Positions 26,445 through 34,392 of a stretch of DNA of 64,000 bases are shown here, in pieces. The notes beneath the pieces were generated by a model, which saw nothing but the letters and a program-made list of their open reading frames with translations, was not told the DNA's origin and ran no database searches. The first letter of the stretch is position 1. Each line of letters opens with the position of its first letter. Both the position numbers and the translations under genes were made by a program. The stretch is from Rhodocyclus gracilis (GTDB lineage Bacteria; Pseudomonadota; Gammaproteobacteria; Burkholderiales; Rhodocyclaceae): contig NZ_WIXJ01000004.1 of NCBI RefSeq assembly GCF_009617575.1, positions 62,001 to 126,000 on the forward strand, read 5' to 3'.

Positions 26445-26987
26445 ATGAAATTCTGTAGCCAATGCGGCGGTTTGCTGACGATCCAGGTGCCTGCAGGCGA
26501 TTCGCGGCCGCGCCATGTCTGTGCGCATTGCGGCGAGATTCATTACCGCAATCCGAAGCTCGTGGTCGGCTGCGTGGCCACGTGGGAAGAACGGATCCTG
26601 CTGTGCCGGCGCGCCATCGAGCCGCGTCACGGTTTCTGGACGCTCCCCGCCGGGTTTATGGAAAACGGCGAATCCACCGCCGAGGCCGCCACGCGCGAAA
26701 CGCTTGAAGAAGCCTGCGCACGCATCGAGATCGAGGCGCTGTCGTCCTTGATCAGTGTGCCGCATTACGATCAGGTCCATCTGTTTTATCGCGCCCGCCT
26801 GCTTGACCCGCACATTGGCGCCGGGCCGGAAAGCCTAGAAAGCGTCCTGATCCGCGAAGAAGACATTCCCTGGTCGGAGATCGCCTTCCAGAGCGTCAGC
26901 TTCGCCCTGCGCGCCTTCCTCGCCGATCGCGCGGCCGGAAGCTTCAGGCTGCACGAACATTCGCTGCCGCCGCCGGCGACGACCTAG
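26445..26987 (+). CDS. NUDIX hydrolase with N-terminal zinc ribbon
   Basis: Pyrophosphohydrolase of about 180 residues from the ATG at 26445 (MKFCSQCGG). A four-Cys zinc ribbon (CSQC and CAHC, about residues 4-32) precedes the NUDIX fold. The NUDIX box runs from GFMENGESTAEAATRETLEE to its conserved Glu residues. This arrangement resembles the NudC/ADP-ribose branch of NUDIX enzymes, but I cannot fix the substrate. The gene is divergent from the HDOD-GGDEF gene and its stop overlaps that of tonB tail to tail by 4 bp. Confidence 0.87.
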   Translation: MKFCSQCGGLLTIQVPAGDSRPRHVCAHCGEIHYRNPKLVVGCVATWEERILLCRRAIEPRHGFWTLPAGFMENGESTAEAATRETLEEACARIEIEALSSLISVPHYDQVHLFYRARLLDPHIGAGPESLESVLIREEDIPWSEIAFQSVSFALRAFLADRAAGSFRLHEHSLPPPATT

Positions 26988-27778
26988 TCGCTGTCGAGGC
27001 TGAAGCGCACCGGCACGACGAGGCGAAATTCCCGACCGCGCAAGGCATCGGGGAGGGGCGTCGCCTGAGCAGCGCGCCCCAGCATGTCCAGCGCCTGCTC
27101 ATCCAGCACACGATAGCCGCTCGAACGCGCCAGACTGACGAGCGGCACGCCCGCCAGTCCGCCCGCGACGGCGATTTCCGCCACGCCCTCCCAGACGCGT
27201 TCACGCGCCAGCGCCGGATAGCGTTTGAAACGACGGGCCTGTATCGCCAGGGCGAGACGATATTCACGCATCGCGTCGGCAGAAACGCCCTCGCGCGCGG
27301 CGGACGGCGCACTGGCCGGCGCTGCGTCGGCAACAGCCGCTTCGCTGGCGGTGGCGCGTGCCGCCGTTGGCGGCGTACTGGCTGGCGCTACCTCTACCAC
27401 GCGCTGACTGGCGTGCGGGTCACCGGCCATGGCCAGAATGGTTGGTGCATCATGCGGCGTTTTCGCTTCGCGCATATGAGATGGCGGCAGCGGCGGCACG
27501 GCCGGATGCAATGGAGGGGCGGCGGGGTTTGCTGATGTTTCCGGAACGGAGGCAGGAGCGACATGCGGCGACGCATTCCCCGGCATGACGACCACGCGCA
27601 GTGCGGCGCTCGGCACATGCACCGGCGTCGGCAGGCTGAAGAAGCCGCCGAGAAGTACGAGGCCATGCAACACAAGCGAGGCTGCCAGCGCCTGCAACAA
27701 AGGGCGGAAAGCGCGGTCAAACCCAAGTGTCTGCTGGCGGGCGCCTGAGAGCGATGGAGCTAGCAAAAGTTTCCACAC
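26984..27778 (-). CDS. tonB: TonB-family energy transducer
   Basis: Couples the inner-membrane proton gradient to outer-membrane receptors. The 264 residues, from a GTG start, have an N-terminal TM helix (about 28-50), a long Pro/Ala-rich periplasmic spacer (about 55-165) and a C-terminal TonB domain (RRFKRYPALARERVWEGVAE, then GLAGVPLVSLARSSGYRVLD). No exbB or exbD lies beside it, so it must borrow a partner from elsewhere. The role is assigned by architecture only. Confidence 0.85.
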   Translation of the reverse strand: MWKLLLAPSLSGARQQTLGFDRAFRPLLQALAASLVLHGLVLLGGFFSLPTPVHVPSAALRVVVMPGNASPHVAPASVPETSANPAAPPLHPAVPPLPPSHMREAKTPHDAPTILAMAGDPHASQRVVEVAPASTPPTAARATASEAAVADAAPASAPSAAREGVSADAMREYRLALAIQARRFKRYPALARERVWEGVAEIAVAGGLAGVPLVSLARSSGYRVLDEQALDMLGRAAQATPLPDALRGREFRLVVPVRFSLDSD

Positions 27779-27840
27779 CCTGAAAAAGGAAAACGGAAGC
27801 CATGCGTCAGCCCAGTCGCTGACCGTGTAAGTGAAGCATA

Positions 27841-27866
27841 CCGCAGACGCTCTTCACGCTCTGCGG
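27841..27866. repeat. Inverted repeat upstream of the HNH gene
   Basis: CCGCAGA and TCTGCGG, 7-bp perfect arms around a 12-nt loop, in the 215-bp gap between the divergent tonB and HNH genes. No T-run follows, so it is not a clear terminator. It may be an operator or simply a hairpin in a tonB or HNH leader. Confidence 0.35.
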
Positions 27867-27993
27867 CGCGTTGCCGGCAATTGGCAAGCGAGCGGCCCGT
27901 CGCACATGTAAGATGCTGTCGTCTTAGCCGATTCATGACCCACACGAAGGACTGCCGAAGCGCAGGCCCGAACCGAGGTTCAAGGATGCGCCA

Positions 27994-28593
27994 ATGAACA
28001 TGACCGATCTTGGCAAGGCCACCACCGAGCGACCACTGATCCTTGCGGTCGACGTGACCGGCGCCCCGCGTGGCTGGATTTCCTGGCAGCACGCACTGGG
28101 ATGCCAGGTCGCCGGACGCGTTGACCGCGATCTTGGCGACAACGCCTTCACCTTCTACGGCGGGCTGTCGCGCCTGACCGGCGAGCGTTCCCGCATCACC
28201 ATCAGCAGCATCGTCGCCTTGCGCGGGCGCAATCCGCGCGGCTGGCAGCCCTCACCGCCGAGTCTCGACAACAGCCTCCTCTTCTTGCGCGACCGCCACG
28301 TCTGCTGCTACTGCGGCACCCGCAAATCGCCTTCAGCCATGACGCGCGATCACATCAAGCCTCTCTCTCGCGGCGGCAACGATCACTGGACCAACGTCGT
28401 CACGGCCTGCCGTTCCTGCAACCAGCGCAAGGACGCCCGGACGCCGGAAGAAGCCGGCATGCTGATGCTCTACGTTCCCTACGTGCCGTCGCGCTACGAG
28501 GGCATGATCCTGCGTAATCGGCGCATTCTCGCCGACCAGATGGAGTTCCTCGTCAGCCTCTTGCCGGAAGACTCGCGGCTGCTGACGGACTGA
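27994..28593 (+). CDS. HNH endonuclease-domain protein
   Basis: 199 residues with a C-terminal HNH nuclease fold. A Cys pair (CCYCGTRKS, about 104-112), the catalytic His region (AMTRDHIKPLSRGGNDHWTN) and a second Cys pair (ACRSCNQRK) together form the zinc-supported beta-beta-alpha metal motif. The N-terminal half (about 15-90) has no recognised domain. Similar stand-alone proteins occur in many proteobacteria with no assigned role. It is not flanked by restriction or phage genes, so a defence function is not indicated. Confidence 0.85.
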   Translation: MNMTDLGKATTERPLILAVDVTGAPRGWISWQHALGCQVAGRVDRDLGDNAFTFYGGLSRLTGERSRITISSIVALRGRNPRGWQPSPPSLDNSLLFLRDRHVCCYCGTRKSPSAMTRDHIKPLSRGGNDHWTNVVTACRSCNQRKDARTPEEAGMLMLYVPYVPSRYEGMILRNRRILADQMEFLVSLLPEDSRLLTD

Positions 28594-28687
28594 GCTTCGC
28601 CGGGGTGCGTGGGGGGCGTGGTGCGCGAGGCGGCAAGACGCCCTATGTACATGCCAAAGGAAACCGCTGTGACGCGACCCTTGCCGG

Positions 28688-29287
28688 CTACTTGCCGTGG
28701 TAGGTGATCGGCTGCCGTGCCTCTTCCGGTGGCGGCGGCAGGCTGACCGAGTTGTGCGTGTCGAGGCGCCACTCGCCGACCAGACGCCAATCCTGGGACG
28801 CGTTTTCGAGAGCGACGTGCCAACGCCCGCTGATCGGTGCCGTCAGGCGGCCACCGTAAAGACCGTTACCGAGGGAACGCAGTGCGACGCTCTGATCGAT
28901 GCCGCTACGCGTCGGGTGCGTTACGCGCAAAGTGAGTGTATCCGGGAAGACGAAGCCGGGGCGTCCGCGCATGTAGGCCCGTACTTCCGGCGCCACGCCA
29001 CCGTTCGCAGGTTGCAGGAATACGTCGGCGGCGAGCGATAACTCCTGCGCGCGCTGATCACGGGCGACACGCTGATTAACGGCGAGCCCCTGCTTGTAGT
29101 AATCGTCATCGACCAGCCCGTCGTTGCTGCGCACGGCAAGCCACGCGGTCGTCAGACCGGCCACGACGACAATCGCCGGGCCGGCCATCAGGAACCAAGG
29201 CCAGCGCTCGCGATACCAAGGCTGCGCGCTGGGCGCCCCCGGGGTGGCGGGGGAGGCACTCCCGGCAGAACTCGTCGGAGAACTCAT
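28688..29287 (-). CDS. ccoH: FixH/CcoH-family protein of the cbb3 locus
   Basis: Single-pass membrane protein needed for cbb3 oxidase assembly or stability. The 199 residues begin with a Ser/Ala/Pro-rich tail, then PWYRERWPWFLMAGPAIVVV entering a TM helix (about 30-50), and a DDDYYKQGLAVNQ motif typical of FixH. The rest is a periplasmic beta-rich region. The start overlaps the ccoG stop by 4 nt. Last gene of the cco run. Confidence 0.88.
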   Translation of the reverse strand: MSSPTSSAGSASPATPGAPSAQPWYRERWPWFLMAGPAIVVVAGLTTAWLAVRSNDGLVDDDYYKQGLAVNQRVARDQRAQELSLAADVFLQPANGGVAPEVRAYMRGRPGFVFPDTLTLRVTHPTRSGIDQSVALRSLGNGLYGGRLTAPISGRWHVALENASQDWRLVGEWRLDTHNSVSLPPPPEEARQPITYHGK

Positions 29288-30735
29288 GGCAGGTAGAAGC
29301 TCGCTTTTTCGCGCACGGCGATGTCAGGCTGATTCTGCGCGCTGAGGGTGAAGTAAATCGTCTGTCCGCCCTGACGTCCCGGCGGCGCTTCGACGCGCAC
29401 GACGACTGGCACGGTCTGCGACGAGGCAGCGGGTACATTGACCACGTGTTCGCCGACGACATCGATACCGTCGATGCCCTCGACGCCGAGCGCGTAGGTG
29501 TGCGGCGCCTCGTCGGTGTTCATGATCTGCAACGTGTAGACGTTCTCGATACGCCCGTCTTCGGATTCGCGCGCGAGACTTGAACGGTCACGCAGCACGT
29601 CGACCTTGAGCGGGATGCGCGTCGCCAGACTCCAGACGGTGACACCCAGAATGGCCAGCAGAATCACGCTGTAGAGCAGCGTGCGCGGACGCAGCAGGTG
29701 AGCGAGGATCTGCTTTGGCCCGTAATGCTGCGCCAGCGCATTCTCGGTCGAGTAGCGGATCAGCCCGCGCGGCGAACCGATCTTGTCCATCACCTCGTCA
29801 CAGGCGTCGATGCACTTGGCGCAGGCGATGCACTCGTACTGCAGGCCGTTGCGGATATCGATGCCGGTCGGACAGACCTGCACACACAAGCCGCAGTCAA
29901 TACAGTCACCGGTCGTCTTCGCCGCAAGCTCGACGTTTTTGCGCCGCGGACCGCGCGGCTCGCCGCGTTCCGGGTCGTAGCCGATGATCAGGGTATCGGG
30001 ATCGAACATCACCCCCTGAAAACGGGCGTACGGGCACATGTACTTGCACACCTGCTCGCGCATGAAACCGGCTTGCAGATAGAAGAAGCCGGCGTAGAAC
30101 AAGGTCCAGAACCACTCCCACGGTCCCAGCTCGAGATGCGCGACGCCGTGGGCAAGCTCCTTGATCGGCGTGAAATAGCCGACGAAGGTAAAGCCCGTCC
30201 ACGCCGCCAGCAGCAACCAGAGGAAGTGCTTGCTGGCGCGCAGCCGCAGCTTGTGTGCATTCATCGGCTGCGCATCGAGCTTGAGACGCGCACTGCGGTC
30301 GCCTTCGATGCGCCGCTCGATCCACATGAAGATTTCTGTATAGACCGTCTGCGGGCAGGCGTAACCGCAAAAGAGTCGCCCACCGAAAGCCGTCGCCAGA
30401 AAGAGTCCGTAAGCCGACAAGACGAGCAGGACGGCGAGGTAGATCACATCCTGCGGCCACAGCGAGAGACCGAAGATGTAGAACTTGCGTTCAACGAGAT
30501 GGAACAGCACCGCCTGCCGGCCGTTCCAGTCCACCCAGCAAAGGCCGTAAAAAATCGCCTGGGTCAGGAAGAAGATCGCCCATCGCCAGCGATTGAAACG
30601 ACCGCGCACTTCGCGCACCTGAATTTTCTGTTGCTTCTGATACAGCGCTCCGGTGTCAATCGGCACCGCGGCAATGGTCGCCGCACGCGCCGGCACGTCG
30701 TGGCCGGCCGTGGCGTCTTGCGACAGGGGTTTCAT
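29284..30735 (-). CDS. ccoG: Cytochrome c oxidase accessory protein CcoG
   Basis: Membrane iron-sulfur protein that supports copper handling and maturation of cbb3 oxidase. The 483 residues have several TM helices, a conserved membrane motif (GRLFCGYACPQTVYTEIFMW), two 4Fe-4S ferredoxin clusters (CIDCGLCVQVCP and CIACAKCIDACD) and a C-terminal Ig-like FixG domain from about residue 370. The start codon abuts the ccoP stop (1-nt overlap) and the stop overlaps the ccoH start. Confidence 0.96.
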   Translation of the reverse strand: MKPLSQDATAGHDVPARAATIAAVPIDTGALYQKQQKIQVREVRGRFNRWRWAIFFLTQAIFYGLCWVDWNGRQAVLFHLVERKFYIFGLSLWPQDVIYLAVLLVLSAYGLFLATAFGGRLFCGYACPQTVYTEIFMWIERRIEGDRSARLKLDAQPMNAHKLRLRASKHFLWLLLAAWTGFTFVGYFTPIKELAHGVAHLELGPWEWFWTLFYAGFFYLQAGFMREQVCKYMCPYARFQGVMFDPDTLIIGYDPERGEPRGPRRKNVELAAKTTGDCIDCGLCVQVCPTGIDIRNGLQYECIACAKCIDACDEVMDKIGSPRGLIRYSTENALAQHYGPKQILAHLLRPRTLLYSVILLAILGVTVWSLATRIPLKVDVLRDRSSLARESEDGRIENVYTLQIMNTDEAPHTYALGVEGIDGIDVVGEHVVNVPAASSQTVPVVVRVEAPPGRQGGQTIYFTLSAQNQPDIAVREKASFYLP

Positions 30736-31643
30736 CAGTGTGTGCTCGGCGGGTTACTCAGGCTATAGACGTAGGCGGCCAACAGGTGGACCTTGCCTTC
30801 GCCAAGAAAATCCTTCCATGCCGGCATCTGGTTGTTGCGCCCCTTGGTGATCGTCTCGATCACCGTCGCTTCGGAGCCGCCATGCAGCCAGACCTTGTCC
30901 GTCAGGTTCGGCGCACCCAGTGCCGGGTTGCCCTTGGCCTCAGGGCCATGGCAGGCGACGCAGTCCGACGCCTTGTAGGTTTCGCGTCCCTTGGCAATAC
31001 GCACCGGGTCGCCGGGAAGGCCCGACAGCGAGCGCACATAGTTGGCCAGATTGCGGATGGTGTCTTCGCCCATGTAGGCGTGCGCAGGCATGACGCCGTA
31101 ACGGCCGCCAAGAATGGTTTCCTTGATCCGCTCCGGCTCGCCGCCCCACAACCAGTCCTTGTCGGTCAGGTTGGGGAAGCCCTTGGCGCCGTGCGCGTCA
31201 GCGCCGTGGCACTGCATGCAGTAGGTCAGGTACAGGCGCTTGCCCATTTCGTGCGCTTCCGGGTCCGCGGCGACATCGCGCAGATCCATCTTCAGGTACT
31301 TGTCGAAGAGCGGCTTGACCTGCGCGTCGACCTTGGCAACCTCGGCTTCGTACTGGCCAACCGCCGTCCAGCCCAGGACGCCACGGAAGCTGCCAAGACC
31401 GGGGTAAAGCACCAGATAGACGAGGGCAAACACCACCGTCAGGTAGAACATCCACATCCACCAGCGCGGCAGCGGATTGTTGTACTCCTGCAAGGTCTCG
31501 TCCCAGACGTGGCCGGTCGGCTGCACGGCCCCGGCAGGACGATGCAGGCTTTGCGACCAGAGAAACACGGCGCAACCGATAACGCTGACCAGCACCACGG
31601 CAATGATCAGCCAGCTCCAGAATTCGCTAACAAAGTCGCTCAT
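30735..31643 (-). CDS. ccoP: Cytochrome cbb3 oxidase diheme subunit CcoP
   Basis: Electron-entry subunit carrying two c-type hemes. The 302 residues have two N-terminal TM helices (about 8-30 and 60-81), then two cytochrome c domains with CMQCH (142-146) and CVACH (228-232), and distal Met ligands in VMPAHAY and QMPAWKD. Length and arrangement are standard. It overlaps the ccoQ stop by 4 nt. Confidence 0.97.
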   Translation of the reverse strand: MSDFVSEFWSWLIIAVVLVSVIGCAVFLWSQSLHRPAGAVQPTGHVWDETLQEYNNPLPRWWMWMFYLTVVFALVYLVLYPGLGSFRGVLGWTAVGQYEAEVAKVDAQVKPLFDKYLKMDLRDVAADPEAHEMGKRLYLTYCMQCHGADAHGAKGFPNLTDKDWLWGGEPERIKETILGGRYGVMPAHAYMGEDTIRNLANYVRSLSGLPGDPVRIAKGRETYKASDCVACHGPEAKGNPALGAPNLTDKVWLHGGSEATVIETITKGRNNQMPAWKDFLGEGKVHLLAAYVYSLSNPPSTH

Positions 31644-31852
31644 GGCGCCTTTCCTTCCTTTGCGCGTGCCGCGTCAGCGAGGCCACTCAGGCCAAGCTCG
31701 GCGCGGTCTGCCGCCTCATCCGAAAATGGCAGTTGCGCTGCCTCGTCAAAGCGTGCCTTGTTGGCTTTGACGCCGAACGCCCACCAGATAATGCCGAGGA
31801 AGGTCACAAACGACACGACCGTCATCAGCGCACGCAGATCGTTGATGTCCAT
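31640..31852 (-). CDS. ccoQ: Cytochrome cbb3 oxidase small subunit CcoQ/FixQ
   Basis: Small single-pass subunit that stabilises the oxidase. From the ATG at 31852 (MDINDLRALMTVVSFVTFLG) there are 70 residues with one TM helix (about 8-27, ending WWAF) and a charged C-terminal tail, slightly longer than many CcoQ proteins. It lies 4 bp after ccoO. Confidence 0.9.
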   Translation of the reverse strand: MDINDLRALMTVVSFVTFLGIIWWAFGVKANKARFDEAAQLPFSDEAADRAELGLSGLADAARAKEGKAP

Positions 31853-31856
31853 GGCC

Positions 31857-32471
31857 TTATTGCGTGTCCTTGAGTTGCACGCCGAGCCCTTGCAGGTAGG
31901 CAATCAGCGTGTCGAGTTCGGTCTTGCCGGCCAGCTGTTCGCGGGCGCCGGCAATATCCTCGTCGGTATAGGGCACGCCAACGCGGCGCAGGGCGCGCAT
32001 CTTGGCTTCGATGTCCGTCGCGTCCGCCGGCGTCTTGGCGAGGAAGGCAAAGGCCGGCATGTTCGATTCGGGAACGAGGTCGCGCGGATTGTTCAAGTGC
32101 GCGCGGTGCCATTCGTCCGAATAACGGCCGCCGACGCGCGCCAGATCAGGACCGGTGCGCTTGGAGCCCCACTGGAAGGGGTGGTCATAGACGAACTCGC
32201 CGGCCACCGAATACCGACCATAACGCTCGGTTTCGGCGCGGAAGGGACGAATCATCTGCGAATGGCAGTTGTAGCAGCCCTCGCGCAGGTAGATATCGCG
32301 ACCGGTAAGACGAACAGCGTCGTACGGCTTGAGCCCGGCGACCGGCGTCGTCGTGGAGTTCTGGAAGAAGAGCGGGACGATTTCGAGCAGGCCGCCGACA
32401 CAGAGCACCAACAATGTCAGCACAAACAGCAGCCCGACGTTCCGTTCAATGGCGTCGTGCGTGAATTTCAT
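31857..32471 (-). CDS. ccoO: Cytochrome cbb3 oxidase monoheme subunit CcoO
   Basis: Membrane-anchored cytochrome c subunit passing electrons to CcoN. From the ATG at 32471 ([20 protein letters not shown]) there are 204 residues: one TM helix (about 13-33), the heme motif CYNCH (66-70) followed by [15 protein letters not shown], and a distal Met region (NMPAFAFL). It starts 13 bp after ccoN. Confidence 0.96.
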   Translation of the reverse strand: MKFTHDAIERNVGLLFVLTLLVLCVGGLLEIVPLFFQNSTTTPVAGLKPYDAVRLTGRDIYLREGCYNCHSQMIRPFRAETERYGRYSVAGEFVYDHPFQWGSKRTGPDLARVGGRYSDEWHRAHLNNPRDLVPESNMPAFAFLAKTPADATDIEAKMRALRRVGVPYTDEDIAGAREQLAGKTELDTLIAYLQGLGVQLKDTQ

Positions 32472-32484
32472 TTTCAATCCCCTT

Positions 32485-33912
32485 TCAGGCGTGCTGGGCG
32501 GCCGGCAACAGCACCGGCGCATCGACGCGCTGACCGCCGCGGATCGTGCGCACCATGTTGTAGGCCATGATCAACATGCCGCTGAGGAAGAGCACACCAC
32601 CGAGGAAGCGGATCGCCCAGAAGGGATACGATCCTTTGACGGCCTCTACGAAGCTGTAGGTCAGCGTGCCATCCGGATTGACCGCGCGCCACATCAGCCC
32701 CTGCATCACGCCGGCAATCCACATCGAGGCGATATAGAGCACGACACCGATGGTGGCCACCCAGAAATGCACGGTGATGAGCTTGACGCTGTACATCTCC
32801 GGCTTGCCGAAGAGGCGAGGCAGCATGTAATAGAGCGAGCCGATCGACACCATCGCCACCCAGCCCAGCGCACCGGAGTGCACGTGACCGACCGTCCAGT
32901 CGGTGTAGTGCGAAAGCGCGTTGACCGTCTTGATCGCCATCATCGGCCCTTCGAAGGTCGACATGCCGTAGAAGGAGAGCGAGGTAATCAGGAACTTGAG
33001 GATCGGGTCGTCACGCAGCTTGTGCCAGGCACCGGAGAGGGTCATGACGCCGTTGATCATGCCGCCCCAGGACGGTGCCAGGAGGATCAGCGAGAAGACC
33101 ATGCCGATCGACTGCGTCCACTCCGGCAGCGCCGTGTAATGCAGGTGATGCGGACCCGCCCACATGTAGGTGAAGATCAGCGCCCAGAAGTGCACCACCG
33201 ACAGCCGGTAGGAATACACCGGCCTCCCGGCCTGTTTCGGCACGAAGTAGTACATCATCCCGAGGAAGCCAGCCGTGAGGAAGAAGCCCACCGCGTTGTG
33301 GCCGTACCACCACTGCACCATCGCATCCTGAACGCCGGCGTAAGCGGAATACGACTTGAAGAGCGTCACCGGTACAGCGGCACTATTGAAGATATGCAGC
33401 AGGGCAACGGCGATGATGAAGGCGCCGTAGAACCAGTTGGCGACGTAGATGTGGCTGACCGTTCGCTTGGCGATGGTGCCGAAGAAAACGACGGCGTACG
33501 CGATCCAGACGATGGCGATCAGGATGTCGATCGGCCATTCCAGCTCGGCGTATTCCTTGCCTTGGGTCATCCCCATCGGCAGGGTAATCGCCGCCAGCAC
33601 GATCACCAGTTGCCAACCCCAGAAGGTGAAGGCGGCGAGCGGCCCGGCGAAGAGCCGGGCGTGACAGGTGCGCTGCACGACGTAGTAGGACGTCGCGAAA
33701 AGCGCACTGCCGCCAAAGGCAAAGATGACGGCATTGGTGTGTAAAGGTCGCAATCGACCAAAGGTGAAATACGGAGAGAAGTTCAGCTCCGGCCATACCA
33801 GCTGGGCGGCAATCACCACCCCCACCAGCATGCCGACGATCCCCCAGACTACCGCCATCACGGAAAACTGCCTGATCACCGTGTAGTTGTAAGTCGCTTG
33901 CATTTCCGGCAT
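32485..33912 (-). CDS. ccoN: Cytochrome cbb3 oxidase catalytic subunit CcoN
   Basis: Heme-copper oxidase subunit I of the C family, the oxygen-reducing and proton-pumping core. I prefer the ATG at 33912 ([20 protein letters not shown]), which has AGGTG just upstream, giving 475 residues with about 12 TM helices. Metal-ligand motifs include [33 protein letters not shown] with the Cu-B His and the cross-linked Tyr region, and [14 protein letters not shown]-like [14 protein letters not shown]. First gene of ccoNOQPGH, with an FNR-type site about 115 bp upstream. Confidence 0.96.
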   Translation of the reverse strand: MPEMQATYNYTVIRQFSVMAVVWGIVGMLVGVVIAAQLVWPELNFSPYFTFGRLRPLHTNAVIFAFGGSALFATSYYVVQRTCHARLFAGPLAAFTFWGWQLVIVLAAITLPMGMTQGKEYAELEWPIDILIAIVWIAYAVVFFGTIAKRTVSHIYVANWFYGAFIIAVALLHIFNSAAVPVTLFKSYSAYAGVQDAMVQWWYGHNAVGFFLTAGFLGMMYYFVPKQAGRPVYSYRLSVVHFWALIFTYMWAGPHHLHYTALPEWTQSIGMVFSLILLAPSWGGMINGVMTLSGAWHKLRDDPILKFLITSLSFYGMSTFEGPMMAIKTVNALSHYTDWTVGHVHSGALGWVAMVSIGSLYYMLPRLFGKPEMYSVKLITVHFWVATIGVVLYIASMWIAGVMQGLMWRAVNPDGTLTYSFVEAVKGSYPFWAIRFLGGVLFLSGMLIMAYNMVRTIRGGQRVDAPVLLPAAQHA

Positions 33913-34026
33913 CACACACCTCATTTCCCGGGCGAGACACTGACTGAGGATTCTCTATCAGTGCTTTTCGCCTGTCATTCTTTGTCTCATCGTTAGCGGA
34001 ATAAGTTTACCAGAAGCTTACAAAAT

Positions 34027-34040
34027 TTGACATCGATCAA
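34027..34040 (-). promoter_or_regulatory. FNR/ANR-type binding site upstream of ccoN
   Basis: On the plus strand the site reads TTGACATCGATCAA, one mismatch from the FNR/ANR consensus TTGAT-N4-ATCAA. It lies 115 bp upstream of the ccoN ATG. On the minus strand, AT-rich sequence about 22 nt downstream of the box fits the -10 region of a class II promoter. Low-oxygen activation of cbb3 genes by this family is well established; the activator gene itself is not in the window. Confidence 0.7.
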
Positions 34041-34101
34041 GTTTACTATTGCACACATCAAGTTTCAAAAGATACACAAAAAAGGAACGCGGCCAACACA
34101 A

Positions 34102-34344
34102 TCAGTGCGATTTTTTATCAGGCTCAGCCTCCCCGCCCAGCACGCCCGCAGCCTCAGTGGGTTCAGCCGGCACAACGGAAGTCGGTGACGGTTTCTGTTG
34201 CGGCGTGTCGTCGTCCATCAACACGCGGTACGCCGGGCCTTCGAGATCATCGAACTGCCCCCCGCGCAGCGACCACCAGAAGGCGATGCCGATCAGGAAG
34301 ACCAGCACCACCGACACCGGAATCAACAGATAGAGCGTTTCCAT
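34102..34344 (-). CDS. ccoS: cbb3 oxidase maturation protein CcoS
   Basis: Small membrane protein needed for insertion of cofactors into cbb3 oxidase. From the ATG at 34344 (METLYLLIPVSVVLVFLIGI) there are 80 residues. A TM helix at 4-24 is followed by the CcoS motif AFWWSLRGGQFDDLEGPAYR, with an extended acidic/Pro tail. It is 48 bp after ccoI. Confidence 0.92.
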   Translation of the reverse strand: METLYLLIPVSVVLVFLIGIAFWWSLRGGQFDDLEGPAYRVLMDDDTPQQKPSPTSVVPAEPTEAAGVLGGEAEPDKKSH

Positions 34345-34392
34345 CAGACAGAACCTATCAACAAGTGCGGGCAACGGCCCACGAAATCAGCA

